The notes below the pieces were generated by a model. That model was not told where the DNA came from, searched no databases, and worked only from the letters and a program-made list of their open reading frames with translations. A program made the translations under genes and the position numbers. Positions 21,717 through 32,275 of a stretch of DNA of 64,000 nucleotides are shown here, piece after piece (within the stretch, counting starts at the first letter, position 1; each line of letters opens with the position of its first letter). Source of the DNA: Zygnema cylindricum (lineage: Eukaryota; Streptophyta; Zygnematophyceae; Zygnematales; Zygnemataceae); contig JBBHKE010000940.1 in NCBI GenBank assembly GCA_037447655.1, forward strand, positions 64,001 through 128,000, given 5' to 3'.

Positions 21717-22220
21717 ACTAGAAGCACCACAAAGTTCAGTCTATCCTGGATCACCAGAGTTAGTCTACTCGAAAACTGTCTTTCACAATCCCACTCACGT
21801 CACTCCATGCCAAGCAAACTCATGTCACCTATGCAAGGCCACTTGCGGCCAGATAAACAAGCAGGAAACTATTCAGGGCCAACACGGCCAGATGTAATAA
21901 AGCACGAAACTGTTCAGGGCCAACACGGCCAGATGTAATAAAGCAGGAAACCGTTAATCAAGACCGGTCAAGGCAGATATAGGACCATGCAATGATGATG
22001 CCCTATACGAAGAAAAAGAGCGTAGCCTTCAGTAAAATCTCTAACCCTCTAAACGAGTACGCTTGATAACCTATATCGCGCCTGCGCCCACAAGGATCAG
22101 TTACTCACCTAAAGCGATAGCATCCAGTAGGATACTGTAAATATCTCCCTATGATGCTCCAGTTCCAAGTTATCGTAATCACACCACAGCTCAATGCCAA
22201 AGTAGTTAGTAGCCTGTTAG
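21717..22220 (-). repeat. Gypsy 5' leader with 41-bp tandem repeats
   Basis: From 21861 a unit GCAGGAAACTATTCAGGGCC...GATGTAATAAA repeats with a 41-bp period (copies at 21861, 21902 and a partial at 21943). The rest of the leader shows no recognisable gene, and a tRNA primer-binding site could not be assigned. Confidence 0.7.
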
Positions 22221-22614
22221 GGTACCCGTATCAGCTTTAAGCAACGCTCTACCCAACTATTAAAGCAGTTATAATTTTATGTGACAATTCGGGCAAGCTA
22301 ATTTATATATTTAAATGTATATATATATTTGTTTTTTTTTTCTTGGTTTTGAAAATGGATATTATTTTTATAAGTTTTTAGGTTTGCTAGGTATTCTGAG
22401 TGAGTTAATCCGGTAGGGTACGCGTATCAGCTTTAAGCAACGCTCTACCCAACTATTAAAGCAGTTATAATTTTATGTGACAATTCGGGCAAGCTAATTT
22501 ATATAATTAAATGTATATATATATTTGTTTTTTTTTTCTTGGTTTTGAAAATGGATATTTTTTTTATAAGTTTTTAGGTTTGCTAGGTATTCTGAGTGAG
22601 TTAATCCGGTAGGT
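22221..22614. repeat. 195-bp tandem duplication
   Basis: Two near-identical copies begin GGGTACCCGTATCAGC (22221) and GGGTACGCGTATCAGC (22416), each ending in GAGTGAGTTAATCCGGTAGG. They contain an AT-rich core with ATATATATATTTG and a T-run. Non-coding; 22615-22904 downstream is A-rich with nothing recognised. Confidence 0.9.
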
Positions 22615-22904
22615 AGACAGAAAGAGGAAACTATATCGGATGTCCAGATAAAATCGGAAATATCCAACTCCACGCACACTAGCAACGAAATCCTAAAGAT
22701 CGAAAACAAAAACAGATCAAAGCAATCCAACGAAAACCACTAGACTGGGAAAAAAAACAAACTACAATAACTAGATGGAAAGAAAGCAATTGACACCAAT
22801 AATGACAAAAAATAGAAATGAAGCAAATTAAAATAAACTGGAAATTAAGAAACTAATTAACACCAGGAATACATAAAATTAGAAATAAAAAAAAACACAT
22901 TAAG

Positions 22905-23850
22905 TACGGGAATATTTGCGACAGTAGCCACTAGGCTTTGAAGTCTTTTAATATTCCCTACAGGAGTCCAACCAGCGGACCTCAACCCTTCCCTAACCGG
23001 TTGAAGGGGCCGAGATAGCCGGTATTCCCACAAAGCCGGACAGGACTGAAACCAGACCGCCAAATCAGCGCTCTGACAGCAAGAAAACACCAAATCCGCA
23101 CAACACAATTCGTTCACCACGACAAGTAGAACATTGTCTGGAGGGAAACCTTGCAGGCTGGCTTGCGCCGGTAGATTACGTAAGGTCTTAATATAAAGAA
23201 AAGGAGAAGCTCAGAGACAATTACTAGCATGAAACTATGGGGCTGAAAAAGGAAAAACCCTAACTCAAAAACTAGCCTGTCACTAAATATTTTAGGTGAA
23301 ACCCTAACAGTAGAGTTCGACAAATCCCGAGAATAATGCTTGTCAGAAAAAGACAACCTTCCAATGTTAGATTCCCGTACTTAATTTGCAAAAGTTACTT
23401 TCTCGCCAAATGGCATTTATCCTATGCTCTCACTAATCCGTACGGCTACACTAATTCCTACATGTCTCTGAGCAGGCAGGTTCTAGGTTAAAACGTTGCC
23501 AGTTTCAAGAGACGACCGCTGCGTGGCCGCCTCAGACTGCCTTACATCTACACCTCGAGGATAAAAACCCTCCCTAAGCTAAGCAAAAATGATGCATGAA
23601 CCTCCAAGGGTTCATGACTTCAGACACCTGTCAGGTTAGTAGCCGTTTGAATTCCTGACGTCTGATGCTGTACCGTGGTCCAGTTCCACGCTGATTTCAC
23701 ATCGTGTTCCTGTGGTGACGTACGAGAGTATATTTCGACCTTTGTCCCGCACGAATCTCTAGTTGTACTCTGGGATATGTACCTTTCACGTCAGCGAAAC
23801 TTCAATTAGTACAGGATTTAATCACAATACACGCTGACGTCTTACGGCAT
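22905..23850 (-). mobile_element. LTR-like repeat on the gag side of the gypsy element
   Basis: Direct repeat of 13313-14317 at very high similarity, starting AATATTTGCGACAGTAG and ending at about ATGACAG. It lies on the 5' side of gag on the minus strand, the position of a 5' LTR. It lacks the 58-bp internal duplication of its partner. Confidence 0.6.
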
Positions 23851-23991
23851 GACAGAGTACGTAGCGAATAAAGAGACCGACGCCTAAAGGACTTATACGA
23901 AAGACGTGAATAGGGGATTGACTCATAAATGACCAATACGTAAGATAGTAAGAAAAGAGAAGAAGACACCAATGCTAAATTAATTTTAACA
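23851..23991. mobile_element. Right part of the interrupted copia-type LTR
   Basis: Matches the 46.5-46.7 kb copia LTR: GAGACCGACGCCTAAAGGACTT, then CACCAATGC, ending TTTTAACA. No polypurine tract follows, so the original was probably a solo or truncated LTR. Together with 12846-13078 it frames the roughly 10.8-kb insertion. Confidence 0.5.
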
Positions 23992-24144
23992 TGTTTTTCG
24001 CCGCTAGTCGAATAGTTGAGCTTTTGCATTTTTTTTTTTTCGCTTGACCGTTCTATGGTTAAAAATTGGCCCACTAGGCCCCATCCGTGACAACGTGAAA
24101 AAAAGGTTTAGCGCTCGGGTTTAGGGATTAGAGTTTTGGGTTCA

Positions 24145-25980
24145 GAGTTAAAAGTTTTGTATTTTCGTCTCATATGACGCCTTTTTTTTGCGATGAAACG
24201 ATATTTCATTGCATGAACAAGATCATAATTTTAGCTAGTAATTATTTGGCGCGTTGCTGATGCAATCAAAACAGAAAAACGAACGAGAAGAACAAATAAA
24301 TGTGAAAAAACTTTGACTTATGGATGTGTTTAAGAGGGTGTCCCAATGTAATCGGTACTTTGATAAATTATTTTGGAATGTAGTGAAGATTCTCCGTACT
24401 ACTTTGAAGAGCGTTCGAATGTGCGAAAATGAAATCGAAACTTTGACATGTGACGCTTGTAGACATAGGTACATCTTTATGACGGTTAAAGACGACTACG
24501 AAATTAGTGACGCTAACAAAACAACGACAGTTGTAGACGGCTAGATTTTTGTAATTTTGTGACATGGCAGATGTTTAGGGTTTTGTGATATAATGATGCC
24601 ATGCTCACTTGTGACAACATTAACGTCACATATTCAAGAACTTTTGGCCATGGCTACTCGATTTCGTTTTTTTGACTTTTCTCACTCGACTTACCATAAA
24701 AATATACACAAAGGTAGTCAAAAGAATTATTTTTCAAATATCTTTCATTTCATAACAGTATTGTCGTACCTCAAGCTAATAAGTGTGAGATAAAAGTGAT
24801 AGTGTGAGAGGGAGAGGGGAGAGGAGACGAAGGCCCAAAATTCCGCAAAGGACCCATGAATGATTTTTTTTTTCCGTACACGCTCGTCTTTTCTGTTCAC
24901 GAGCGTGATGGGCAGGGAGAAAAATAGCGAGTACACTCCCTCGTCCTAAAATTTTCCGACTCGTGTGGCGCGTGGGTGGGTCATTTTTCAGTTGTTGTTT
25001 GGGTGGTACTTGAACTAAAAACACCCTCTTGAGGTGATTTTTAACGAAGTTTTTTGATGGGTTGGATTCTCTTGCCCGGGGGTTGAAAAGAGAAAAAGGC
25101 TAAAATGCGTTCACATGACGACAAACATGCAGTACATTCGAAGCATCGAATTGACGTTGTGTACTTTGGTAAAAATGATTTTCTCTTACAGCTGAAGTTT
25201 TTATCAAAGTACCCTGAATTTTGGGGCAAAACAACAAAGAAAAGTCGATACTTTAATACATGGGGACACCCCCTTAGGGCACTTTCCCATGTGCTAAAGT
25301 TACAGTTATTTTTTGTCGTTTTCCTTTATAACTTGGAAAAAAAGAAAAAAATTTGCAGCCGTACCAAAAAAATCAAATTACCACCGTACAAGTTGCGTTC
25401 CATTAAAACTTTAGTTGTACAACAGTTTGTCGTCTATCGTGATGCAGTTTATCGTTTAGCGAGTTTCGACCCACTTTCGCGTCCTTCCAGATCATCTTCA
25501 AACTTTATATAAAATCACCTAGCGAGGTGATTTTAAATAAAATTCCACGACGTGGGCGAATATGCATATGATTTCGCACGCGTCGGAGGTTTTTGACAAA
25601 ATTTTCCTCAAAAAAAAAACCCACTGCCTGTACGTTTTTTTTCTGTGCACCTTTTTCCGTACAGAGGAAGTGGAGGGGTCTCGACCAACGGACGCCATTT
25701 CGCAAAAGCAAAGTTTGTGAAAGCGCCTCTCTCTCTCCCTCTCCCACTACCGCGTCTATCGCACAATTTTTGCAACAAAAAATGTCTGTAATGGTATCAA
25801 ATGAATGATCTATGAAAACTATTTCTTTTGACTATCTTTGAGCGTATTCTGATGGCAAGTAGAGTAGGAAGAGACAAAAAACAACAATCGGGAAATCATG
25901 GCGGAAAGTTTTAGAAGTTGTGACGTGTGCGCTGTCATAGTTGAGCGTGACGCGCGTGACGTCACAACACGTCGACAATG
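24145..25980. mobile_element. Large inverted-repeat (fold-back) element
   Basis: The left arm (about 24145-25020) and right arm (about 25525-25980) are inverted relatives of each other and of 10.9-11.6 kb. Shared marks are ACGTCAC clusters, CTTTTGGCCATGG/CCATGGCGGAAAG-type strings, the TCATTTGATACCATTA string and GGGAGAGGGAGAG. Each arm abuts the centre (25028-25522) at a small palindrome built from AGGTGATTTT and its complement. No transposase frame seen. Arms without the centre recur at 34.1-34.6 and 49.1-49.6 kb. Confidence 0.5.
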
Positions 25981-26518
25981 TACACCGCGCATCGTTATTA
26001 GTGTCAACGACACTAATTTGGGTTCTTAAAATTTTGATTTTTTTCCTCAAATAGGATACATGATTTTAATTTTTCCTTGACGTTAATTAAGGTACCGGAC
26101 AAAATAGCGTAAAGGACGAATTACAATAATATCTAAATAGTGTGGTGTCTGGTCGATGTCAGACCGTACATAAATGTACCTTTCAAGTGAAAATTTTACA
26201 AAAAATGAGTTAAATCAGACGCGCACGCATAGGATCTTGCGCTAAAAAAACGGGATTTTTTGACACGTAAATTAGTCTTACATGTACGGATTTTTTAATT
26301 TCACGACGGCGTACGATTTTTAATATTTTGTACGGATACATATATTAATGTATATAATCGTACAACGAATATTCCATTTTTTGCTGTTCCCAAATTATCA
26401 TAAACGCCGAAATTAGAATGCACCTTTAAAAAAAAAAAAAAATCTTAATTAGCGTCAATGACGGTATATTTACTTTTACACTATTTAAACTTTGACACTA
26501 ATAACGATGCGCGGTGTA
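25981..26518. mobile_element. MITE, 538 bp, perfect 26-bp terminal inverted repeats
   Basis: The left end begins TACACCGCGCATCGTTATTA and its 26 bases are the exact reverse complement of the last 26 bases (26493-26518). TA is at both borders. Just inside the left end is a perfect hairpin, ATTAGTGTC-AAC-GACACTAAT. The interior is AT-rich and non-coding, so it would depend on a transposase elsewhere. Confidence 0.88.
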
Positions 26519-27440
26519 GCGTGCAGATATTGCGAAGTGACAGAAACTGTTCAACGTGCGAGTGGACGTCTGAAATCGAAATTGAGTGAAATTGAGTGGA
26601 AGTTTCGCAACTTTTTGTGTACCGTTTATGTGTCACATGATTCGTACACGTCTACGCATGTCACTTTTTGAAGTAACAAGTTATTTGCGATTACATCGGA
26701 ATGCTCATAAAGATGTACGGAGAATCTTCGCTAAAAACAAAGGTACAAGATTAAAGTTTCGGTTACATGGGAGCGTGCCCTTAGACTTTGACCCAAAAAG
26801 TACGCTAATGGAGCTCATCAAAAAGTGACAAAAGGCGGTCAACTGAGTCAATATAAAGATTCGGGCGATCGTGACCGACGTATTATTACCGACGATGACT
26901 CGCTAATGACTTTTTCATAGATGCAAATCAGACGGCCAAATATAGGGTTTCTAGCAATGTAGAAATATATAAGTCAAATGAAGCCGAGTCCACAGGCGTC
27001 TTTGACCGTACAGAGTGACGCTTCACAAGACGTGTCTGACACGCATCCGGTCAGCAGTCAAAGTGGTCAAAACAAAGATCAAAACTAAGATCCTGCGTCC
27101 ATGCCCACAAGGAAAGAATCTTCCGAGATCAGCAAAATATATAATTTCGACAAAGTACATAATTTCGACAAAGTACAGTACTGTAGATAGCCAGCGATTG
27201 GATTCAAGAGGATTTATCTTCTTTGGTTAGATAAAACCAACGCGTGTCGATCCCCGAATAAATAAATCGGCGTACAACGAAATCAATCCGACGGCTGAAA
27301 TCGCTCGGCTACACGGTCGGATTCAAATTCACAAGACGACAAACATTACGGGGAAGGACATTCTGCTCCACAGTGCAGCCAGCTCATACCTTCGTTCAAT
27401 TTTGGCGGAAAGCAAGGACGCTATCCACCTATTAGGCAGA
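26519..27440. other. Upstream region of expansin gene 1
   Basis: No gene recognised. The stretch around 26780-26860 (AAAGTACGCTAATGGAGCTC, GGTCAACTGAGTCAAT) is the homologue of the sequence that abuts the expansin 3' remnants at 35.1 and 50.2 kb. It is therefore old expansin 5' flank. Confidence 0.6.
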
Positions 27441-27481
27441 CACGTGTAAGCAGCGAAGAAGGAAGCCAGCATAATATATAA
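27441..27481 (+). promoter_or_regulatory. Promoter elements of expansin gene 1 (CACGTG box and TATA box)
   Basis: CACGTG at 27441-27446 and TATATAA at 27475-27481 are about 34 bp apart, with the ATG 125 bp further on. The stretch between them (AAGCAGCGAAGAAGGAAGCCAGC) aligns with the same interval in genes 2 and 3 (GAGCAGCAAACTGGAGCCAGC). A pyrimidine-rich leader follows. Confidence 0.65.
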
Positions 27482-27605
27482 CACCAAAATTCCTTCAAAA
27501 TCACAATTCCCATTTATATTATTTCGACGTCAGTTCCTCTGCTTCCCTTCAAAGTTTCATCTCTTTATCTCCTATTTCTGTTTCTATTTTTTTCATTTAA
27601 CCAGA

Positions 27606-28409
27606 ATGGCGTCCGCCAATACACGTCTCGTCTTTCTGACAACATTTTGCATGGCTCTCCTTCAAGTACGCCAATCTGAAGCTGCCGCGTGGATTCGTGG
27701 TGGCGGTTCATTCTACGGCGGAATGAACGGCTCCGCAGCCGACGCCGGCGCCTGCGGATACAAAAATCTGACGAAGACGCCCGGCTACGGTGTGAACACG
27801 GCGTCAGTTTCGTGGTTTCTATGGGACAACGCCGGGATTTGCGGCGCCTGTTACGAAGTCAAGTGCGACGCGAACAAAACATCATATTGCAAAACGAACA
27901 GCAGTAGCGTGACCGTCACCATGACAAACTTTTGTCCTAACTCGGCGCCCGGGAATTTCTGTACCTTTGCGAACGCCTCGGTGTCCCTTACGAAGAAAAT
28001 GTACACCGATATCGTCAGTTTTATTCCGGTGACCGATCAAGCCACTATCATTCCGATCCTTATCCGCCGCGTCAACTGTACGAAGCCGGGATTCGTAAAG
28101 TTCCGTATCGCAGAAGGGACATCACCGTACTTTCTAATGATTACGATTTCTAACGTCGCCGGCGCGGGATCTCTCCAAGCCGTCCAAATCAGTTTCGACG
28201 GCGGCAAAATCTGGACGTCGATGTACCGTAACTGGGGCTCCAACTGGTCTCTGTCCGACGGGAAACAGTACGACGGCAAACCGTTCAGTTTCCGGTTGAC
28301 TGCGAAAACGACAAACGAAATCGTTACCGCACTAAATGTGGTTCCGGCGACATGGGCGGCGAAGACGGAATACACTTCGAAAGTCAACTTTAAAAAAGCG
28401 CCGCCTTGA
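27606..28409 (+). CDS. Alpha-expansin-like secreted protein (gene 1)
   Basis: Cell-wall loosening protein, 267 residues, one exon. The signal peptide is residues 1 to about 26 (LVFLTTFCMALLQ core, then SEA/AAW). Domain 1 (DPBB, GH45-like) contains GACGYKN, GYGVNTASVSWFLWDNAGICGACYEVKC and VTVTMTNFCPN. Domain 2 (CBM63) contains ISNVAGAGSLQAVQISFDGG, MYRNWGSNWSL, FSFRLTAKTTNE and VVPATW. Length and domain order match plant alpha-expansins. The HFD motif expected before the second strand set is replaced by ASVSLTKKM, so the Asp thought important in family members is missing. Several N-glycosylation sequons are present. It differs clearly in sequence from genes 2 and 3. The start is the first ATG after the TATA box and gives a clean signal peptide. 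Confidence 0.95.
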   Translation: MASANTRLVFLTTFCMALLQVRQSEAAAWIRGGGSFYGGMNGSAADAGACGYKNLTKTPGYGVNTASVSWFLWDNAGICGACYEVKCDANKTSYCKTNSSSVTVTMTNFCPNSAPGNFCTFANASVSLTKKMYTDIVSFIPVTDQATIIPILIRRVNCTKPGFVKFRIAEGTSPYFLMITISNVAGAGSLQAVQISFDGGKIWTSMYRNWGSNWSLSDGKQYDGKPFSFRLTAKTTNEIVTALNVVPATWAAKTEYTSKVNFKKAPP

Positions 28410-28844
28410 AAAGGAAGAGTGGTAGAGGGAGGAGAAAAAACCCTTTTGTGATTCTTTGACTTTGTTTTGGAATGGAGTACAAAGGGGGGAAAGCTTACGG
28501 CGATTTTTCCATTTTTCTTTTGAAGTGCGAAGAGTTTTCGAGGATTGGAAGGGTTGTGGGGTTTGATGGGTTAGAGTTTTTTGGGTTTTTTGGGCTCTTT
28601 TTTAGCAAGATTTTATAAATATAGGGAGTTTTGACGGTTTTTTTAATTGTTATTGAGCATTGATAGTTTTTTTGCAAAGGATTGTGAGATTTATATGTTT
28701 TGGTTTTCTTTCTCTCACCTTTTTATAAAATATATCGGAAATTATAAAGTTTTCTTTTCTATTTTTTGGTGTACTTTATGATCTTCTGGTCTCGTCTCTC
28801 TTCGTTTTCAATTTTATGCTTGTAGTAGTCTGAGTGGTGGGACA
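28410..28844 (+). other. 3' flank of expansin gene 1
   Basis: Begins GGAAGAGTGGTAGAGGGAGG and is shared with the flanks of the remnants at 35245 and 50310. T-rich with TATAAATATAGGG near 28612. A polyadenylation site is likely somewhere here but was not pinpointed. Confidence 0.6.
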
Positions 28845-29335
28845 GCGATGATGAGGGGGAGAGGGAGAGAGAAAGAAAGAGTGGGGGAACGGGAAGGAGA
28901 GAGGGAGGGAGTCGGAGAGGCGGAGGGGGTAAATGGGAGAACGAGGAAAAGAGAGAGAGAGAGTAAGAGATCTAAAAGGGGAGAAAGGGAGAGAGAGGTA
29001 GCAAGGAAGTGTAGAGGCTGAAAGGGAGGGAGGGAGAGGGAGAAGAAGATAGGGAGAATGGGGATGAGTGAAAGGAGAGGGAAACAGGGAAAAAGAGAAA
29101 GAGGGATAAGAAAGTGGGAAAGGGAGCGGAGAGAAGGAAACTGAGAAAGGAAACAGAGAAAGGGGAAAAGGGAGAGGGAGGGACAGGGAGAGAGAAAGAG
29201 GGAGATGGGGAATGGAAGAAAAAAAGGTATATGAAAATAAGGGGAGTGGAAGATTAGTAGGTAAATGGAAGCGGAAGAGAGAGGAAGAGAGGAGAGGAGA
29301 AATGAAGGTGGGCCGAGATGGGAAACGAGGGAATT
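28845..29335. repeat. Purine-only (GA-rich) tract
   Basis: About 490 bp almost free of C and T on the plus strand (GGGAGAGGGAGAGAGAAAG-type). The same kind of tract follows each expansin unit at 35640-36055, 40424-41515, 50710-51175 and 55527-56618. Pro/Ser/Leu-rich frames on the opposite strand are artefacts. Confidence 0.9.
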
Positions 29336-30130
29336 TTTGGCTATAACGGGCAAACGGACAAAGCAGTTGAGTGGCAGAAAATGTAGCTATCCTACAGGTA
29401 TCACAACGAGAACCCAAAACGAGAAAAAAAGACAACAATAAAATTCTGCGGATGTCACTAAAAAAAATGAATATTTACGGGAAATAACAATGTTTTAAAC
29501 AAAGAGTGTGCTCCACACAAAAAGAATGAAATGCTTAGAGTTGATTCACATAGGATTATTGGGAGAATCGGCGGATCAGCCGAAATCATGTTTTGGTTTG
29601 ATGTGAAGAATCGGCCGTCTGCGGATTTATTGACGTTTTGGTTCGCGTGGCGCGATTCGATTTTGAGCATGGTTTTGCGATTTGCATCGGAGTACCTTTG
29701 GTTCGTTCCCGGTTCAGTACCAGCCGGTACATAGATTATTTATGTATGACGGTTCAGTTTGGTTTCATCTTGAACGGTGACTGTGTTATTTAGTGCGCTG
29801 TATGTTTCCAGTTCGTTTTAGTGCGTGTCACTTTGTTTCGGCGCTTGAATGTCTTTTTAGGCGCACGTCCGCATGTGGACTTTGGCGCCCTCGTCTTTTT
29901 TCAGTTAGTGGAGTAAGTTACTGGAGTAAGTGGTCGTGAGTAGTCAGTGTTAAGAAGGTATATTAGTGAGTGTTTTCCATCAGTTTATCATGCAGTCTGG
30001 TGAGATGCATCATGTGTCTGTGAGAGATACATTAAAGTGTATAGAGTAAAGAACTAAGAAAGGAGGAAGAGTAAGACTTAAGATATATATCAGAGTGAGC
30101 AAGGAGTAGGGATGGAGAGAGGTTGTTATT
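29336..30130. other. Intergenic DNA, no gene seen
   Basis: Up to about 29545 the sequence parallels the expansin 3' flank at 36190-36270. Homology then breaks and resumes near 31955, so about 2.4 kb was inserted here relative to the block A/B units. Nothing coding recognised. Confidence 0.5.
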
Positions 30131-31400
30131 AAGCAAGCTTCGGCTTAATATATTGATATTTGGCAGACATGATATCTTGTGATGTCGTGCATGTGTCTAA
30201 TAGAACCAAAAAACATGCAATCCAACCAGCTGTACAGAAAAGGTGGAACAAACGAGCAATGAAAATCCTCAAGCAAAAGAATTATAATACAAAGCAAAAA
30301 TGAATATACAATTTGAAAAGGAAATAACGGGTGGAAAGGATAAAAGGTGGAAGGTGAGTGGGAAGCCGAAGAGAGATCCATTTATTACTAAGCCGATGGG
30401 TAGCCACTAAGATCCACGCTCTGGGCGTATTCCTTACAGGAGTTAGGTCTAGGATTTCGAATAAACAAAACAAAACCAGAAAAATGCAAGAAAACAACAA
30501 TAAAAATCTGCGGAGAATCTGAGATAACCAGATCTTGGCACGCCGATTGCAGAAAAATTACAACAAGAAAACAAGCAATGAAAATATGTAGAGAATCCGA
30601 AATAACACAATTCTAACAAACAAGTAAAAATAGCAACAAGAAAATACAAGAAAGCAACGTTAAAAATCTGCACGAAATTCGAGAAAACTGGATTTTGACA
30701 CACTAATAACCAATTGTAGAAAATGATAATAGAAAACAAACAATTGGAAGCTATAGAGAATCCGAGAAAACCGGATTCTAACAAACCACAAGCAAACTCC
30801 AACCAAGGCAACGAAAATTAGACAAGAAAAGGTCAAACACTAATTCACAAAAGACATCCACAAAGGTTTAGAAACAACATGAGAAAGTAGGCAGAATCCA
30901 CACTAAAAGAGGTTGTTGAAGGGAAACCGTGCGGACTCCGGCCGAAACCGAGTGAATTAACTTGTAGGTCTTACAATGAAAGTTTAATGAGTAAAGAGAA
31001 AAGCTAAGCTCTCAAAAAACTAAAGCGAAAAAAGCCTTGCAGGAAAAAAACTGATAATTTGACTAAGGAAAAAGATAAGGGAAAAAGACAGAAAAATCTA
31101 AATCCTCTTCGACCAATTCCTGTACTCTCAAATTATTAGAGTACAAAACCTAAAGCAATAGCCTAAGTACCAACGAAACGGCCAAAGTACTAATTTCTGA
31201 CATTTGCTAACTAACCAATCACGTGAGAGTATTTCACTGTACAATTTGTGACTAGTTTGGGTCCTGGCTAATAAGTGACCAGAACCATATGCCTACGTTA
31301 CAAAATTCACAATCCGCGGATTAAAACCCTTCCTAACTACATGTGAATGCGTGATCCTACATGGGTTCACGACTTAAAATACACCAATCAGCGTGCGTCG
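30131..31400 (-). mobile_element. Diverged solo LTR related to the gypsy-associated repeat
   Basis: The start (TGTCGTGCATG) resembles 13083. Later segments parallel 13.6-14.1 kb: GGGAAACC, GTAGGTCTTA, GGATTAAAACCCTTCCTAA and ATGGGTTCACGACTT. Inside, about four degenerate 81-83 bp tandem units lie at 30484-30800 (CAAGAAAACAA then GAGAATCCGA then CCGGATTCTAAC). No coding region adjoins it. Confidence 0.4.
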
Positions 31401-31545
31401 CCAACATTTCGAAATCGCACGCCGCGTCACCAATGTTTCGTAATAGTACGTCGCGTCACTGATGATTGAAATTGTACGTCGCGCCACCGACATTCTGAAA
31501 TCATACTTCACGAAATAAATGTATAGAATCGTCTGTCACGTCACG
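31385..31545. repeat. Degenerate tandem repeats of about 30 bp with CGTCGCGTCACC
   Basis: Five or six units of the form GTACGTCGCGTCACC-AATGTTTCGAAAT with steadily decaying similarity. CpG-rich against an AT-rich background. Non-coding. Confidence 0.65.
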
Positions 31546-32069
31546 CCAAAATCTGCGACAGAAAACTTAAGTACGGACGTGAATTCGAAAATGAATCGTC
31601 GGCGGGAATTTCGGGAAATGAAAGTTTGTATGGTCAACCTTGTTGCCGAAAATTACGAGAAATGTAAGTCGTATGGTCAAACTTGTTGTCGAGAAAATTA
31701 CGGTCAACGTAGGTATGTACCGACGATCAACTTGCAACATAAGTATGTATGGACCTGCGAAAGCATAATAACACCCAAATGCAAATTATTGTGGCGGCCG
31801 CCCATCCTAAAACCTAAATATTAACAAGGAAAGTGGCCGACGAGATGCGGCATGACATGAGTTGTGAGTGTTTTATGTGGGATATGTTTATTTCAGCTTC
31901 CGCTGTGATATTGATTTTTGTATGTGAACATCTCTGTGAGCACTTGATGGATTCTTAATGTATTCAACAAATTGCACTGTGTGAGATCACTCTAAAGTCG
32001 TTGTAGGGGATATGCAAAAACCTCCAATATTCAATGAATTAGAGTGCAATAAAGTAACGGTGATTCCTT
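31546..32069. other. Intergenic DNA; expansin-flank homology from about 31955
   Basis: A 101-codon frame at 31519-31824 has no recognisable content. From about 31955 (ATTCAACAAATTGCACTGTG) the sequence matches 36275 onward, i.e. expansin-unit 3' flank. Confidence 0.45.
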
Positions 32070-32275
32070 TACTAAAATGGGCATGGTTGTTGCAGTCAAT
32101 ACTAAAAATTTGGTGGCAACTTTTTTTGGCCGAAAATCATAAGATATTTTTGACAACACTATCTTTAGGAGTGGACACCAATATTCCACATCTCCTTGCA
32201 CCAAACCAGTGGTATATATATTATCTTTTCGCTGCCACACTTATAAATTAGCAATGCCCATAACGATGGGCTATC
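32070..32275. mobile_element. MITE relic, 200-bp family
   Basis: The interior parallels 36394-36581 (TGGCAACTTTTTTTGGCCGAAAATCAT, GTGGACACCAATATTCCACATCTCCTTG) and ends CCCATAACGATGGGC. The termini are decayed; the outer borders are approximate. Confidence 0.5.

Larger units (their letters stand above)
14557..22220 (-). mobile_element. Ty3/gypsy retrotransposon interior carrying a DNA methyltransferase
   Basis: Minus-strand order from 5' to 3': gag, two CCHC knuckles, aspartic protease, C5 cytosine methyltransferase, reverse transcriptase, RNase H, integrase, PHD finger. The order protease-RT-RNase H-integrase defines Ty3/gypsy. The coding region is damaged by stop codons and a few frameshifts, so this copy is not expected to be autonomous. 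The part of gag after 21081, protease, methyltransferase, linker and most of RT share one reading frame, showing they were one polyprotein. Confidence 0.9.

Noticed and set aside
28776-29438. Long Ser/Pro/Leu-rich frames on the minus strand here and at 35.6, 37.2, 40.5-41.5, 50.7, 52.3 and 55.6-56.6 kb
   Set aside because: They follow purine or pyrimidine tracts that lack stop codons by composition; no domain or codon signature.
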